Source: Rhyacophila brunnea (taxonomy: Eukaryota; Arthropoda; Insecta; Trichoptera; Rhyacophilidae). From it: a stretch of 64,000 nt of DNA. Positions within the stretch are counted from its first letter, which is position 1; each line of letters opens with the position of its first letter. Below, one piece after another: positions 35,738 through 47,022 of the stretch. A program made the position numbers and the translations under genes. The stretch is taken from NCBI GenBank assembly GCA_022495005.1, contig JAGYXB010000559.1:1054001-1118000 (forward strand), read 5' to 3'. Under the pieces are notes generated by a model. It saw only the letters and a list, made by a program, of their open reading frames with translations. It made no database searches and had not been told where the DNA came from.

Positions 35738-36041
35738 TATGATTTATCTAATTCTATTTCGACCACTGCAACTTTTATGGTACCATCTTTGGAAAGTCGA
35801 CGTTCTATATCTGATCAATATTTTCTTTTTAAAATTATCAATGGTTCTGTTGACTCGCCAAACCTACTCGAAAGGGTGGGTTTCCACTGTCCATCAATTT
35901 TTAAGATTTACGCGAAACCAAACTTTGTACCATATCAGTTGTAGCGGTTCTAATTATGCACAAAACTCTTTTATTCGGCGCTCTTGTTTAAATTATAATA
36001 TGTATTTCTCCACCGTTGATCCTTTTAATAATTTCATTTAA
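35738..36041 (+). pseudogene. Reverse transcriptase C-terminal tail of Jockey/CR1-like LINE
   Basis: In the first frame (35738-35940) the translation gives SLESRRSISDQYFLFKIING, then SVDSPNLLERVGFHCPS. This is the widespread 'L..RR...D..FL.KI.NG..DS..LL..I.F..P' tail of non-LTR reverse transcriptases. A frameshift near 35890-35940 moves the rest to the next frame (SNYAQNSFIRRSCLNYN, then STVDPFNN), matching the usual NY..NS...R....N ending. Only the extreme C-terminus is kept; no catalytic palm motif is present. Confidence 0.8.
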
Positions 36042-36089
36042 ACGCGCTATCTCCAAAATTTTGTATAAATAGATATATATATACTTATA

Positions 36090-37902
36090 CTAGCTGACCC
36101 GACAAACGTTGTTCTGCCATATAAATTATTTCTAGTGAATATTTTAGTTAAATAAAAAAATAACGAATGTATCGTAAGTGTGTAGGGATGGGATCTATGA
36201 CAGAAAGAGAAATAGAGCGCTGTAGACGATGACCGCCGATAAAAACAAAAAAACATCAACCATTCAATTTCTCAATTCAAAATGAGTAATGATGTTCATA
36301 ATGAATGAATTACCTGTGACAGGATCTCGTTGTTTAATGTTTATGCAATATCCGTCTTGTCCCTTCCAGAAAATTAGCGGATATTGGAGAGCGTCGTATG
36401 AACTCCAGATTATTGTTTCTTCTTTGAATCACGATTTCTCGCGTCGATGTGCGGTCGCCAACCATGATTCCAGCAATGTCGTCAACAACATGCGCATTGA
36501 ATCGACGCACGTGCTCTCCAGCTGGTGTTTTATCAGGATTGAAGACAATAGCGTGATTGCCACTTTGCAATTCGTGCATGTGTGCTTTGAAGAATTTCAA
36601 TAATTCATTGTGCTCATTCAACAGGGCGTGTAGTTCGCCGACGATGCGCCTGGCATTAGGCGAATTGAGGCTATTGTAGCCACAACGTGCATCCACATGA
36701 TTGATGTCCTCACCGCCCATGAAGTAGATTTGTAAAAAATTATGTGGTTCGTTTGGCATTGGCAGCAATTACTTTGTGGTATACTTGGCCTTTGATTTTG
36801 AACGTAGAATGGAATTGTTGACCATTTGCCGCAATATTGTGAACTATTTCTGTTGCTCCGAACGAAGTCATTTGGAAGCATGGATTGAAAGTGCGAATGG
36901 ACTTCAGGAACAGGTTTGAATCTGGAACCGTGCCGATGAGCAAGCCGTTCAATGGTTCTGGTGGTATCTCAATTTCTGGTAGTTGCACTTTTCCTGATGC
37001 GCAACACATCCCGGCTGACTCATGTTTGAATTTGAGCGCATGACAATGGGGACATTCTTTGTCCATAGCACCAATCAGCACTTTCGGATGAGCGGAATAT
37101 TCAATATCTGGCTCGTACTCGAATGCGAAACGAAGGAACGAAGCGGATGTAAATGTTCGATGTACTTGTTGGCGTTGTCTGACATTTGCTCTGCGTGTGT
37201 TAACTACGAACCGGCGCGTTTGGCTCCGTTCCAATTGTCGTTGTTGATTTCGTTCAGCTCGTGCCTCTTGTGATTGGGTGCACGCAATTGCGACATGCTT
37301 ACACGCACGTTTTTGTTATCTTGTTGGATTTGTTCGTCTGTTCTTTCTGCTCTACTATTTTGCATGTTTGTTGCTTTACACTTTTTGTTTGTTTGTTTGT
37401 AATACACGCACATAAAAATAGATAAATTAAAATAAATCGTACAAAATTTTGCACGCACTGCGTTGTGATATGCCGAATGAAATGTCAAAATGACGCGACG
37501 CTTCTCTTGAATTCTTCTCGGACGTAGTGCCATCTGTCATTCAACAACATAAATAATTTCGTTCTGTTTGTAATACGAACGACAATTAAATTTGTTCATA
37601 CAAAAATAACAAAATCGCGATTAAAAAATGGGAGGGTGGGGATAGGAGGGTGAAAATTTGGGGTTATAGGTATTTTTTTATGCCAAATAATTAAAAAATA
37701 CAAAAAAAAAAATTCCAAAAAAATAAAAGAAAATTTTTCTGGATAGAGATCCCTAATCACCTAGCGGTATGAAATATACTTGATGACCTATTCTCATACC
37801 TAACAAATATATATAAAAAAATTCATAAAAATCGGTCGAGCCATTTCGGAGGAGTTCGACCACAAACATCGTGACACGAGATTTTTATATAATATATAGA
37901 GA
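36090..37902 (-). mobile_element. Helitron with intact termini, internally deleted
   Basis: Read on the minus strand, the element starts TCTCTATATATTATATAAAA (37902 downward) and ends GTTTGTCGGGTCAGCTAG (to 36090). It therefore has the 5'-TC and the CTRR 3' end (CTAG) of Helitrons. The flanking bases on that strand are A and T, the known A|T insertion site, with no target duplication. A short stem (ACAA-CGT-TTGT) lies about 12 bases before the CTAG, where a terminal hairpin is expected. At 1,813 bp it is far shorter than autonomous Helitrons (usually over 5 kb) and contains only part of the Rep/helicase gene. Confidence 0.85.
36313..37365 (-). pseudogene. Helitron Rep/helicase N-terminal domain, frameshifted and truncated
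   Basis: The pseudogene starts at a Met codon at 37365 (MQNSRAERTDEQIQ). It contains the Helitron-like N domain in order: CPHCHALKF and CCASGKV (zinc-binding-like cysteines), PPEPL, FNPCFQMTSFGA, FKIKGQVYH, then MPNEPHNFLQIYFM, RRIVGELHALLNEHN, DKTPAGEHVRRFNA and RRNNN, and in another frame YDALQYPLIFWKGQDGY. Frameshifts lie near 37210-37230, near 36745-36765 and near 36400. It stops at about QRDPVTG; the HUH nuclease and the helicase domain are absent, so it cannot mobilise itself. Confidence 0.85.
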
Positions 37903-38147
37903 TATATATATATATATTTTATGTTAATTTTTTTGTATATAATTTAATTATTCATTATTTTTCCTCATTTTTCTCATATAATTTCTTTATATTTATGTTA
38001 TTCTTACTCTTATCTTGTTAGGGTTAACTATATTAACATGGAAACTTTGCTGGTTGCAATAACTTTTCATTATTATATTTTAAATTGTTGTAATCAATAT
38101 GTAACTGTTTGTTTCCTTAATAAATAAAATTAAAAAAAAATAGGTAT

Positions 38148-40229
38148 CGTATAAGACTTTTTTCTAATTATGGATATAGGTACCTATTAGGTGTATTTTA
38201 AATTGGAACTATTAGGATACTTTGATTCGGTCTTTGATACAGTTTTTTGAAGATTACTGATTATCTATCGGCGACTATCCAGTGCCTAGTATGTTCGAGT
38301 CCGGCCAAATAAATATTGACTAATTAATTAATAATATTAAATTTATTAGGACTGTAGGTAACCCGATAGAATTCGAAGAGTTTTGTATCCCCCCTGTAGT
38401 TTTTATTCCTATTCAAAATAGTACAAATCTCAAATATTTTTTTGATTCTCTCTCTAACTCTCCTCTTTTCGTCATTTTCTCATACTTATATAGATTATGG
38501 CCTCGCTGAAATGCTGTAGAATTCTGTATTCGCAAATTTTTGAACTATGTTAATTTCCATGTACATTGATTGAACATGGTATTCATAAATATAGAATGTA
38601 ATTTAAGTACCTACCTAAAATAACACGATTAAAAAACATTTCTTGATAATCCGGCATCCAATGATTGAGTTTAATGTATTACATGAAATTTCACGTTTAA
38701 TTTAAGTAATGTACTCAAATTTTTCAGTTTCGAACTTGTGTCGGGTACTATTGTGCGATGTCGCCAATGTAAAAAAAAAAAACTATGTCGCTCAATATAA
38801 TGTCGCCAATTACAAACTGATGGGTAATTAATCTAAATGTGGATTCTGCTCATCTCGTATTCCGATTGGGTTTTATTAATTTACCCGCCGCTTTTAGATG
38901 GCGGGTCGTGTGGGAAGATGGCGTCTCCGAAATAAACATGAATAATAATAAAAAATAGCCTGCAGAAAATAATCACTCGATCCTCGTTTGGCGCGTGCTT
39001 CCTGCACTATCCTGTGAGGGCGAAGTCATCGGACTTTCATCCTGAGTCATTATGTCTGATTCTTCAGGATTCTGTTATGAATAATTTAAACTTTTTGTCA
39101 TCGGTATGCCGTATCTCAGCCGAGATACTTTTAGGTCTTTTCATCGTAGACAAGTTTCCTTATTGTGAGTGGAATAGGCCCACGTGTGTTCGGAGGATAT
39201 TTATATCTAACGACTTCTTTATTAAAAACTAGTTGTGTCCAAGGACGCGTGGGCCTTTATAAAATAATGGAGTTTATCGTATATGGATCGTTGATGGAAG
39301 AACAGGAATAGGTATTCTGGTTTTGGAAATGAAAGTCGCTTTAATTGAAAGTGCAAAATTATGGCGCTTATTTGAAAATATCATGTAATAATAATAAATT
39401 CTGTCAATGTTTACTTTTAATATCGTAGGTAGATTTAGCAAAATTAGTAAAGCCTACTTATGTATGTAGATTTGAATTGATTTGATCTTCCAATTTTTTG
39501 GGATAAGTAGCAAAATACTTAATGATTGATTAGGTACTGGATACTTTTTGGTAAAAAAAATGATTTAAAATGAGGTAGAAAATCTTATTCAACAGTAAAA
39601 TTTTGCATGCATGTTAGGAATTTAATTATTCTTCTATTGATTTTTATACTTATTAATCAAAACGTAAACATTAAATCATATTTTTTGTAATTTAAAAAAA
39701 AATTGTAGAAAAAAGTTATAATGTTTATAAAAATATGGTTTCTAATATTGAATACCCACTACCACTGTACTTAGGTATATATAGATCAACGCTTACTATC
39801 ATTATTTTGTTTACGCAACGATCAACATAATGACATGTTACAATTAGGTACCTAATTGTATTTTTATTAAAGAAAATGTTTCATGGAAACAATTGCTTTT
39901 CTAATAAGGATATAGGTACCTACATAATTATATTCTTGTGTAAAATCTACTGTTTTCAAAACTCTACAGAAGAAAATTTGCTTTATACCACTTCGTGTTA
40001 ACATTTCTCATAGTCATGACATTAGGTACCACAGATTTACTTAGGTATTACTTATTGGCGAGGTTTTAATAATAAACTCTTTGCCGTTTGACACTTCCTT
40101 GACTACTTCTGCAAAATGTCAAGGATCAATTTATTATTAGGAACCTATCCCATAATATTCTGTCGGTATAGTTCCCTTCCACTCAATTGAAGAGATGCGT
40201 GAATGTATTTGCGAATCGAATTCGTTTTT
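38148..40229. other. Non-coding stretch
   Basis: AT-rich with many TAGGTACCTA words (39845, 39913, 40025). A small patch at 38880-38935 has two ATGGCG words and an inverted ACCCGCC...GGCGGGT pair. A 72-codon frame at 39014-39232 is not recognisable. Confidence 0.4.
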
Positions 40230-40500
40230 TAGTCTTGCAACAATAATTACTCGTCTGGCGCTAATTAGGCATTCCGTCGGCATCGCTTAAAGCGCTGTTA
40301 CAAATAAATACAAAAATAACATGCATATTCACAGCATCTCCGCAAGTGCAAATGAATAAATAAATAGATGGTGCACGTCGATAAACAGCCGTGGCGCCTG
40401 GAATATCTTGAATTCCTTCGCCGGCGCGTCGGAGGCCAAGGCCCATCACCACGTACCGGTGTCGGGTCACCAGCGAAGATATTGCGCTGGGATTAGCCAG
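40230..40500. other. GC-richer island
   Basis: AT-rich homeodomain-like cores (GCTAATTAGGC near 40260, AATGAATAAATAAATAG near 40351) lie next to CpG-rich sequence (CCTTCGCCGGCGCGTCGGAG near 40415). A 69-codon minus frame is not recognisable. Enhancer-like composition; unproven. Confidence 0.3.
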
Positions 40501-41226
40501 TGTTTACTGTATATTGTTGCCGTATTGAAATTTAATAAACCAATATACATCTGTCCATAACTGAATTATAGAATGGTTTTTACACTTTCATCACCACACA
40601 AATGTACAATAATATGGATGACGTCGCTAATTATTGTGTAAATACGGTTAATATACGGACATTGTTGAAAATCCTCTGCACACCTAATTACATTAAGTTA
40701 TTTCCATATAGAGTCCTTGCTAACCGCATTCTAAAAGAGTTCGCAATATGTTCCCTCTCCTTATAAAGTTATTTCGTAGTGTATCACCGTGTGTAAGCAC
40801 TTTGCCGTTCTTTGATTATGTTTTTTTTTAAGAATTTCTTTTGCTAACATACCTAGTTGCTTATAAGCATAAAGCAATCAATCTCTTCCTATTCGAAATG
40901 TCTGTGTTTACGTACGGCGAAAAGTGATTTAATGCGGTGTTTTTGTTTCTTACTCTCGTATAGTATTAAACGTCAACGTATTACACAAGTCCAGCGACAG
41001 GACAGATTATCGTTGACTTTGATGTATTTGCAGAACGTATTCGTGCTAAATTTAATGTTATCAATAATTTACTGTCGTTGAATAAATTATTTCTAATGGA
41101 GGTTTTGCAAGTTATCTGATCATTGTGTTATTGTGCATAGATAGTTACATACAGTTAGTTTTAATAAATCTAAAACATATAGGTACATATTATTATACGT
41201 ATTTATTAACTATTTCCCCTAAACAC

Positions 41227-41477
41227 CCACGATGGTCGCGCGGCTTAAGCGTCGGCTTGTAGCATCGAGGGCTCCAAGTTCGAATCCTGGGTCTGGCATG
41301 TACACATATTATTGTTTTTCAATTTATGTATGAGTCATGGAGTATGGACCTAATAAGTTGAGCAAGTTGCTGACATCCATTTCTCGTAAAAATAAAATCT
41401 GTTTATATAACCTCCACTCTGTGGACGCCTATTTATGATCCCTTTGGGATCAGGCATGGTCGAAGAAAAAGAAGAAG
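41227..41477 (+). mobile_element. tRNA-derived SINE (family S1), full length
   Basis: The head CGATGGTCGCGCGGCTTAAG and B-box region AAGTTCGAATCCTGGGTCTG are followed by the S1 body: GACCTAATAAGTTGAGCAAG, GACATCCATTTCTCGTAAAA, CCTCCACTCTGTGGACGCC and GATCAGGCATGGTCGAAG. It ends in a GAAGAAAAAGAAGAAG tail. Non-coding. Confidence 0.9.
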
Positions 41478-42479
41478 TAGGTATTCTATATCTGTTTAAA
41501 CTTGCCATACTACTATTACAACATAATAATAATAATAATGTAAGATGCAGTACATAATCTTTTCCGTTCCTAGTTATTTATGCTTGGGTACCTACAAAAC
41601 TGTTCCATCGACTGTAAAATGTCAAATAGGTACCTATATTCTTTGAACACTTTATTTTGATTACCCACCCGAATAAAAGAGATGATATTAATATGAAAGG
41701 GCTTGACGAGTTGAAACGAATATCCTTATAATAGCAACCATTATGATGCCGCCCTTTATTATTGTGATGATTCACTTTCGTGGAATTAAAAGCTCTCTTG
41801 TTTGTAAATGCAGTTCGCGAGTCTGGCGTCAGTGAGTTGTCTCCTCGCAGCTTATGACTCACGTACGCAGCTTTTTTAGCTTTTTGTGAACCGGTAGTTA
41901 GTTTTCATTCTTCGTGCTTCAGAGGTTTTGTCTACCACCATACTAATTCTACGTAAAGGTGTTAATGTTATTTTCCCATATTTTTATAGTTTTAATTGTA
42001 GCTAATGTAGATTCTTATTTATAATTGTGTTAAGGTTATAGATATGCAGGTATTGAAAACGTAGCCAAGACGTTGAAAAAATTAGGCACATTTCTCTCGC
42101 GGACACAACATAAAGAACACATAAGACTGATAGGTACATATTATTATATTACAATCGGTCGAGGTTGCTTGCAGAACCACGCTGGCGTAGAGCGCATTTC
42201 GGCTCTTGAATAATATCATAAAAAGTGACTTCCCAGTGTGTCTAATACGTCGTTAACCAATGTCACCAAATCGATTGTCAGCCAGACAAGACTACGAAAT
42301 GTGATAAAGGTCATCAAGCTGACATAATGGCAATGTGCCGGAATTGTTCTCCAGGAGAAATTAGTTGAATTGTCTTTATCAAGTTCGGCAGGTGTATGTT
42401 CCACTGAAGGACTAGGAGAAGTCTTTATCCAGAAGTGAATCGACCACGGATGCTAATGATGACCAAATGGATGGATACA
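41478..42479. other. Non-coding stretch
   Basis: A TAA-type microsatellite near 41524-41539 and a 94-codon minus frame at 41578-41862 without recognisable motifs. Confidence 0.4.
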
Positions 42480-42986
42480 GGGCCCACTACACTCAGGTTG
42501 TAGCAGTGAACTGCGAGTTTCTATGGTAGTGCTAGTTATTACCCATCTCGGAATGCAATGCATTTTCTATTGCATATTAGGTACGTCAACCCGCGATGGC
42601 CTAGCGGCTTGCGCGTCAGCTTATAATGTCGTGGGTCCCATGTTCGAATCCTGGGTCTGGAAAATACATATATTGTTTTCCAAATTGTGTTTGGAGTCAG
42701 AGTATGGACCTAGTAGGTTGAGCAAGAGGCTAACATCCATTTCTAGTAAAAGAAAAATGTTAATGCAAACCACTCTTTGGAGGCCCATATTATGGATCCT
42801 ATTAGGATCGGACACGGTCAAAAGAAAAGAAGATTACGTCAAATTAATTAGCATAATATTACCATATTTTTTTGTATATGAACAGTCATTTTCTACAAAT
42901 AGTGCCTTCGAAGTTTCAGCGTTAACTAGCACTCAGATATAGATTCACAGCTTAGTGCCGACTGCCGCGCCTTGATTATTGTCGGC
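42480..42986. mobile_element. MITE family M1, copy 2, split by an S1 SINE
   Basis: The left arm GGCCCACTACACTCAGGTTG, then CTATGGTAGTGCTAGTTATT, matches the reverse complement of the right end of the 58625 copy (GCCCACTACAGTCAGGCCGC). The right part resumes after the SINE with ATAATATTACCATA, GTTAACTAGCACTC, TTAGTGCCGACTGCC and ATTATTGTCGGCC. Without the SINE (42590-42834) the MITE is about 250 bp, like the other copies. Confidence 0.7.
42590..42834 (+). mobile_element. tRNA-derived SINE (family S1) with 8-bp target duplication
   Basis: TACGTCAA lies at 42582-42589 and again at 42835-42842, defining the insertion exactly. The SINE is 245 bp. It has a tRNA-like head (GATGGCCTAGCGGCTTGCGC), a B-box region (CATGTTCGAATCCTGGGTCT), the S1 body (GACCTAGTAGGTTGAGCAAG, GATCCTATTAGGATCGGACA) and a purine-rich tail AAAAGAAAAGAAGA. 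The long + frame at 42523-42942 is a read-through of MITE and SINE, not a gene. Confidence 0.92.
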
Positions 42987-43249
42987 CTTGGGATGGATAC
43001 TGGATAGGTTAAAAGATACTCAGATTCACACAGGGCTTTGTCTTTATCACGCGTTTTTTTTAACGTAGATCGCACGATGCTTTCTTCATCAATTAGGTAG
43101 GCAGTTTTTTTGATCCGGGTAAAAGTATTTTTACGCGAACGCTGCTTATTTTTTTCTGCGTGTAACATCCTCTTCGACCGGCCGTAACCTTTCTATTTCG
43201 CTTATTCTCCGCAGTTATGTCTGATGATTGCCTTTATATAATGATGATC

Positions 43250-43440
43250 CCGCGGTCTTAATCGGAATGTGTGCGGACGATTCACTTTCTAATGATTGAA
43301 TGTGCCCGCTGAGAAATGAAAGAGACGTGCCGGGGCGCAGATCACCGCCGCTGGACCTATGCGACTGGCAGGCGTGACAACGCCTTGAAGAAACTCTGCC
43401 GTTCTTCAGGGAACGAAGGTCGGATTTAATAACGGCACAG
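43250..43440. other. GC-richer island
   Basis: CGTGCCGGGGCGCAGATCAC near 43327 and CGACTGGCAGGCGTGACAAC near 43361 stand in AT-rich flanks. TCTTCAGGGAACGAAGG near 43404 could be read as a splice acceptor. No protein was recognised. Confidence 0.25.
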
Positions 43441-43607
43441 CCACGGCCGTGGGAGTTTGGACATCACGGTGGATATCTTTAGTTTGGAAATCCTCGATTT
43501 AATTAAATTCCGCCACCTCCTCTGCTGTTTATATTGTATACGCGGATTATATACTTTATACCTACAGCAGTAAATTTTAACAAAAATGCGAATACACATT
43601 GTGCCTG

Positions 43608-43690
43608 ATGGCGAAACCCGAGTCGCAAAAAACGAGTCAAATGGTATAGTACAAAACTTAAATCCATTAGAATATAAAATATTTTTATTA
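43608..43690 (+). repeat. Repeat family R2 fragment
   Basis: GATGGCGAAACCCGAGTCGC, AAAAAACGAGTCA, GTACAAAACTTAAATCCATT matches CGAAAGGCGAAACTCGGGCC, GCAAAAAACGATTCA, GTACAATATTTTAATCCATT at 62971-63037. Both lie in non-coding DNA. At 62 kb this repeat directly follows an R1 unit, so the two may belong to one element. Confidence 0.65.
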
Positions 43691-44714
43691 GTAGGTATTA
43701 AATAAATCACTTTCAGTTTATTAATGTTTGGTTGCAATGGCAAACATGCCCAATTTATTAGAGAGAAGCCCTTCTTCTAACCCCAATGAAGTTCGCTGAT
43801 TGGTAGTGCCTTCGTGATTACCAACAATGATAATTTGTGATTCGAAACACGACTATTTTGTATTAAGAATCAGTTACACGGTACACGCATTAGAGTGAGA
43901 AAGACGTTGAACACGTGCATTTTTTATTATCTCCGTGCTCAACACCTTTGGGGATTTAATTATTTTTCTTTTCGTGATGGCTAGGTTACGTGAGTCATCC
44001 ATTTTGACCGCTGCAAGAGCCGGCTGCTGATTGCACCCATCTTATCTTGTGAGGTTTTTTTTCTACACATTTTCCTATTATGTTTCACAAAATGCATATG
44101 TAATCGTTAGGAGCCTATTAATTTTTTCGTGTGCTTCGTAGAACATCGCTTGACCGCGAGCTGTAATCAATTATTATTTTAATATATCTCCCCGCTTGTC
44201 TGTATGAATGTAGGTGTTAACTTATTCAATATTTCAAAATTGTTCCTAAAGCATCCACGTATTGCCACGACAGTGAATTTGATAGTACCTACGTATAGTA
44301 GCGACTAAAAGTGCATGGTAACCCCATTTTTTTTTTTACTATGCACAACTGTGTAGAAAATATACTGTTTCCTTCTTCGTGTTGGGTGTATTGAAGGGTG
44401 TCGCTACACATAATTTTTTTCAGCTTATATACACGATCTCAATAAAATTTTATTTTCTTAGACGTACCTTCCTTAAAAAACGGGTGACATCTACGTGCTT
44501 TTCATTTCGCTGCATTTGCAGGTTTCGTTATTTCACCACAATGTCTCGCGTGCGCCCTAGTTGTAATCTGTTAAGGTTTTCCATATTCGGTAAATAGATT
44601 CTGAAATAAATACACAGTCCCTCACAGCTTACTTTTTTTGCTAAATGCCTTGTTGATTTAAAAATATATACAGACATAAAATGTGGAATTTCGAGTAAAA
44701 AAACATTAGAGTAG
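43691..44714. other. Non-coding stretch
   Basis: AT-rich; a T-run near 44330 and a good pyrimidine tract with GCAG near 44520, without a recognisable exon. Confidence 0.4.
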
Positions 44715-44870
44715 TGCTTTCTAATCATCATCATCTACTGATGCATGAAGGTAGGGGGATGTCTCGCTTCACTCTTATAGGTTCCTAGTTCTTTGCTGCC
44801 ACGTACATCCACTCTGTCCCTCGGGTACCACTGTTTGACGGCATTTTTGTCCAGATATTGTGGCGAAAAC
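44715..44870 (-). pseudogene. RTE LINE fragment
   Basis: The right side ATCATCATCATCTACTGATG is the (GATGAT) 3' end in reverse. Further in, GTACATCCACTCTGTCCCTC, GGGTACCACTGTTTGACGGC corresponds on the minus strand to the 'QWYPR' part of the RTE tail, with VDVRGSKELGTYKS after an internal deletion. The fragment at 51036-51245 shares the same rearranged order (GTACATCCAC next to the Trp-Tyr-Pro-Arg block), so the deletion probably predates both insertions. Confidence 0.6.
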
Positions 44871-46994
44871 ATATTATAATTAACATGATACTTCTATTGT
44901 CCAATACTTATTATTACCAGGTCAGAGAAAGCTTCCTTTAAAGTGACTTCTTACACCTTTTTCTTTTTCGTTGATAAATACGCTGACTGCCATATTCAGT
45001 ATTTTGATCAAGTATGTTATGTGAAATAAATCAAAATACTTAGGTACTACAATTTAGTTTATGCAATTTATCAATTACTTCGTGCTCACAACGTATCAAC
45101 TACAGAACAGATAATAAATATAATTCCGATAGGCTATATACCAATACAGTAAGTCTAGACTTGAGGGTTTTGAATAATATATGTGAGTGTCTACGAAAAT
45201 TAACCACGCATTATAGACCTGCGGTAGTGTGTGTAATACACCAATAATTAATGAGCGTCAATGTATAAACCGAGAGCAGATTTCAATATTCGACGTATTA
45301 CGTATTCTTGACACGTGTTTATCCCGTATTCGACCTTTTTCGAGATCTGTTGCCTGCTTCTCCTTACCCGTGAGTTCCCTGGTATAAACAATATTTTACC
45401 ACATCTATTTCTCAAGCAACTACTCCGGAACGTAATGTTTCAACATAACAATACGTATAATACAAAAAGTATGTATTACTGCCTCTAATAAAGTACTTAT
45501 TGGAATCTCTTAGAAAGATACATTTTTATTGATAAATAAACATGTGAGACTTTGAACAATATTGACAATAATCTTTAACGAGCTTATTGCCTTTTCGTGG
45601 AACGGATTTGGCTGCTAAAGTCACGACTCTTAATCTCACCTTTGAGTAGGCTCTTTACACTTTTGTATTAGATCTTTCAATGGGTTAGTAAACAACGCTT
45701 TCTTTCACAGTGTAGAGAAAATATCATTCAATGGAATAATAGATAAATGATTGACATCCATAAATCGGTGGTTCGGATTTCTTCGCCAGAAGTACAAGTA
45801 AAATTTAACGCCTGTTTTGTGACTTAAAGAGCTTAAATATTTTCTCCTTACAAGCGTTTGCAAGAAAAATGACTTTGTGCAGCGCATGAATAGAGCCTCA
45901 TTAGACTTAAACTTCTCAACAGTAGAATAATATTATTTATCTATCTTTATGTCAGTGGCTGTTTCCTTTTCCGTTGCTTTCGTGCCCATGGACGTTAATA
46001 GATTATAAAAAAAATACTTTCCCTTTTCATTACTTGTGAAAATATTCAGGTGCCCGTTGCATAATACCAGTGGCCGCCCTTAATTACAATTATAATGATC
46101 ACAGCCATTTTTAATTATTTATCGCATTTAATTATCTAAAGTTGTTCCTTTTTCAAATAATCATTTGTTTTCAACCATTTCAATAAGGAAAACAAGATAA
46201 AAATCTTTTAAATTATGACATAAGAGTGAGTATGTACCAGTGCTTGCAGGGCTATTTTGCGTTTAAAAAAAGGAAGGAAAAAAGTATATAATATACGTAT
46301 TTCCGCACCTAAGCTGCTTTAACTGCTTATGTATTACCCACCCCCACAACATATCATTATAAATAAAGTACCTATGTCAATATGTGACGTGACCTCATCA
46401 GATGCCGCTTGTGACATACGAAATAAATTTATGTCGGTGTTTTGTAGTTTCTTTTAAACCGTATTTTTTTAGAGTGTGTGTATAGCCATTCCATCAGTAG
46501 TAATTAAATGTGACCGCGTGAAAAATGAATACAATAGCACTGCATATTTGATATATTCAGAGGTGAAATACTGTTATGTTTTATGAATGATATGAGTGTA
46601 ATTTCACCCACCGGTTCTAATTCAGTTTAAAGCATCGGCGATTTTAGTTTAACATTTAATAATATAAAGTTCCCACAGAACCTCTTGTCCCTTTTCGATC
46701 CCCGATATTTATTATACGGGCTCGGTAAACACGGCTAGGTATCCAAAATATATGTTAATGGCTCTTAGCACAATTCTATGTAGTGCCTTTGAATCCTCAG
46801 ATCTCCCGTTGCGTCGTTTTTTGATGCTATTACACGGTCAGATCGATAAGAGTTAACATATTGCAATATGGAAGAAATAGTATGCACCTCAATTGATATT
46901 AATTATTGATGTCGCATTCTAATATTGTAGTAAATTGTCACATGTAGATTTGTCCCATGTAGGTATGGATATGAATTGAAGAATAAGGATATTA
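44871..46994. other. AT-rich non-coding stretch
   Basis: No gene or repeat was recognised. Confidence 0.4.
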
Positions 46995-47022
46995 ATTATT
47001 ATGCAATATATTGCATAATAAT
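46995..47022. repeat. 28-bp perfect palindrome
   Basis: ATTATTATGCAATA followed directly by TATTGCATAATAAT gives 14 bp per arm with no spacer. The core contains ATGCAAT/ATTGCAT, an octamer/POU-like word. Could be a dimer binding site or a chance product of AT-rich DNA. Confidence 0.8.

Larger units (their letters stand above)
35715..38140 (+). mobile_element. 5'-truncated Jockey/CR1-like LINE, interrupted by a Helitron
   Basis: The LINE consists of 35715-36089 and 37903-38140, about 613 bp in total, with the Helitron between. It is flanked by TAGGTAT at 35708-35714 and 38141-38147, the likely target duplication. The left part holds the end of a reverse transcriptase ORF. The right part is AT-rich 3' UTR ending in CCTTAATAAATAAAATT and a run of A, that is, polyadenylation signals followed by a poly(A) tail. 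The element is dead through truncation, frameshift and stop codons. Confidence 0.8.

Noticed and set aside
35739..36041. 100-codon + frame as a host gene
   Set aside because: Explained by the frameshifted C-terminal tail of a non-LTR reverse transcriptase within a bounded LINE insertion.
42523..42942. 139-codon + strand frame
   Set aside because: It is a chance read-through of MITE M1 and the S1 SINE; the translated words match SINE blocks, not a protein family.
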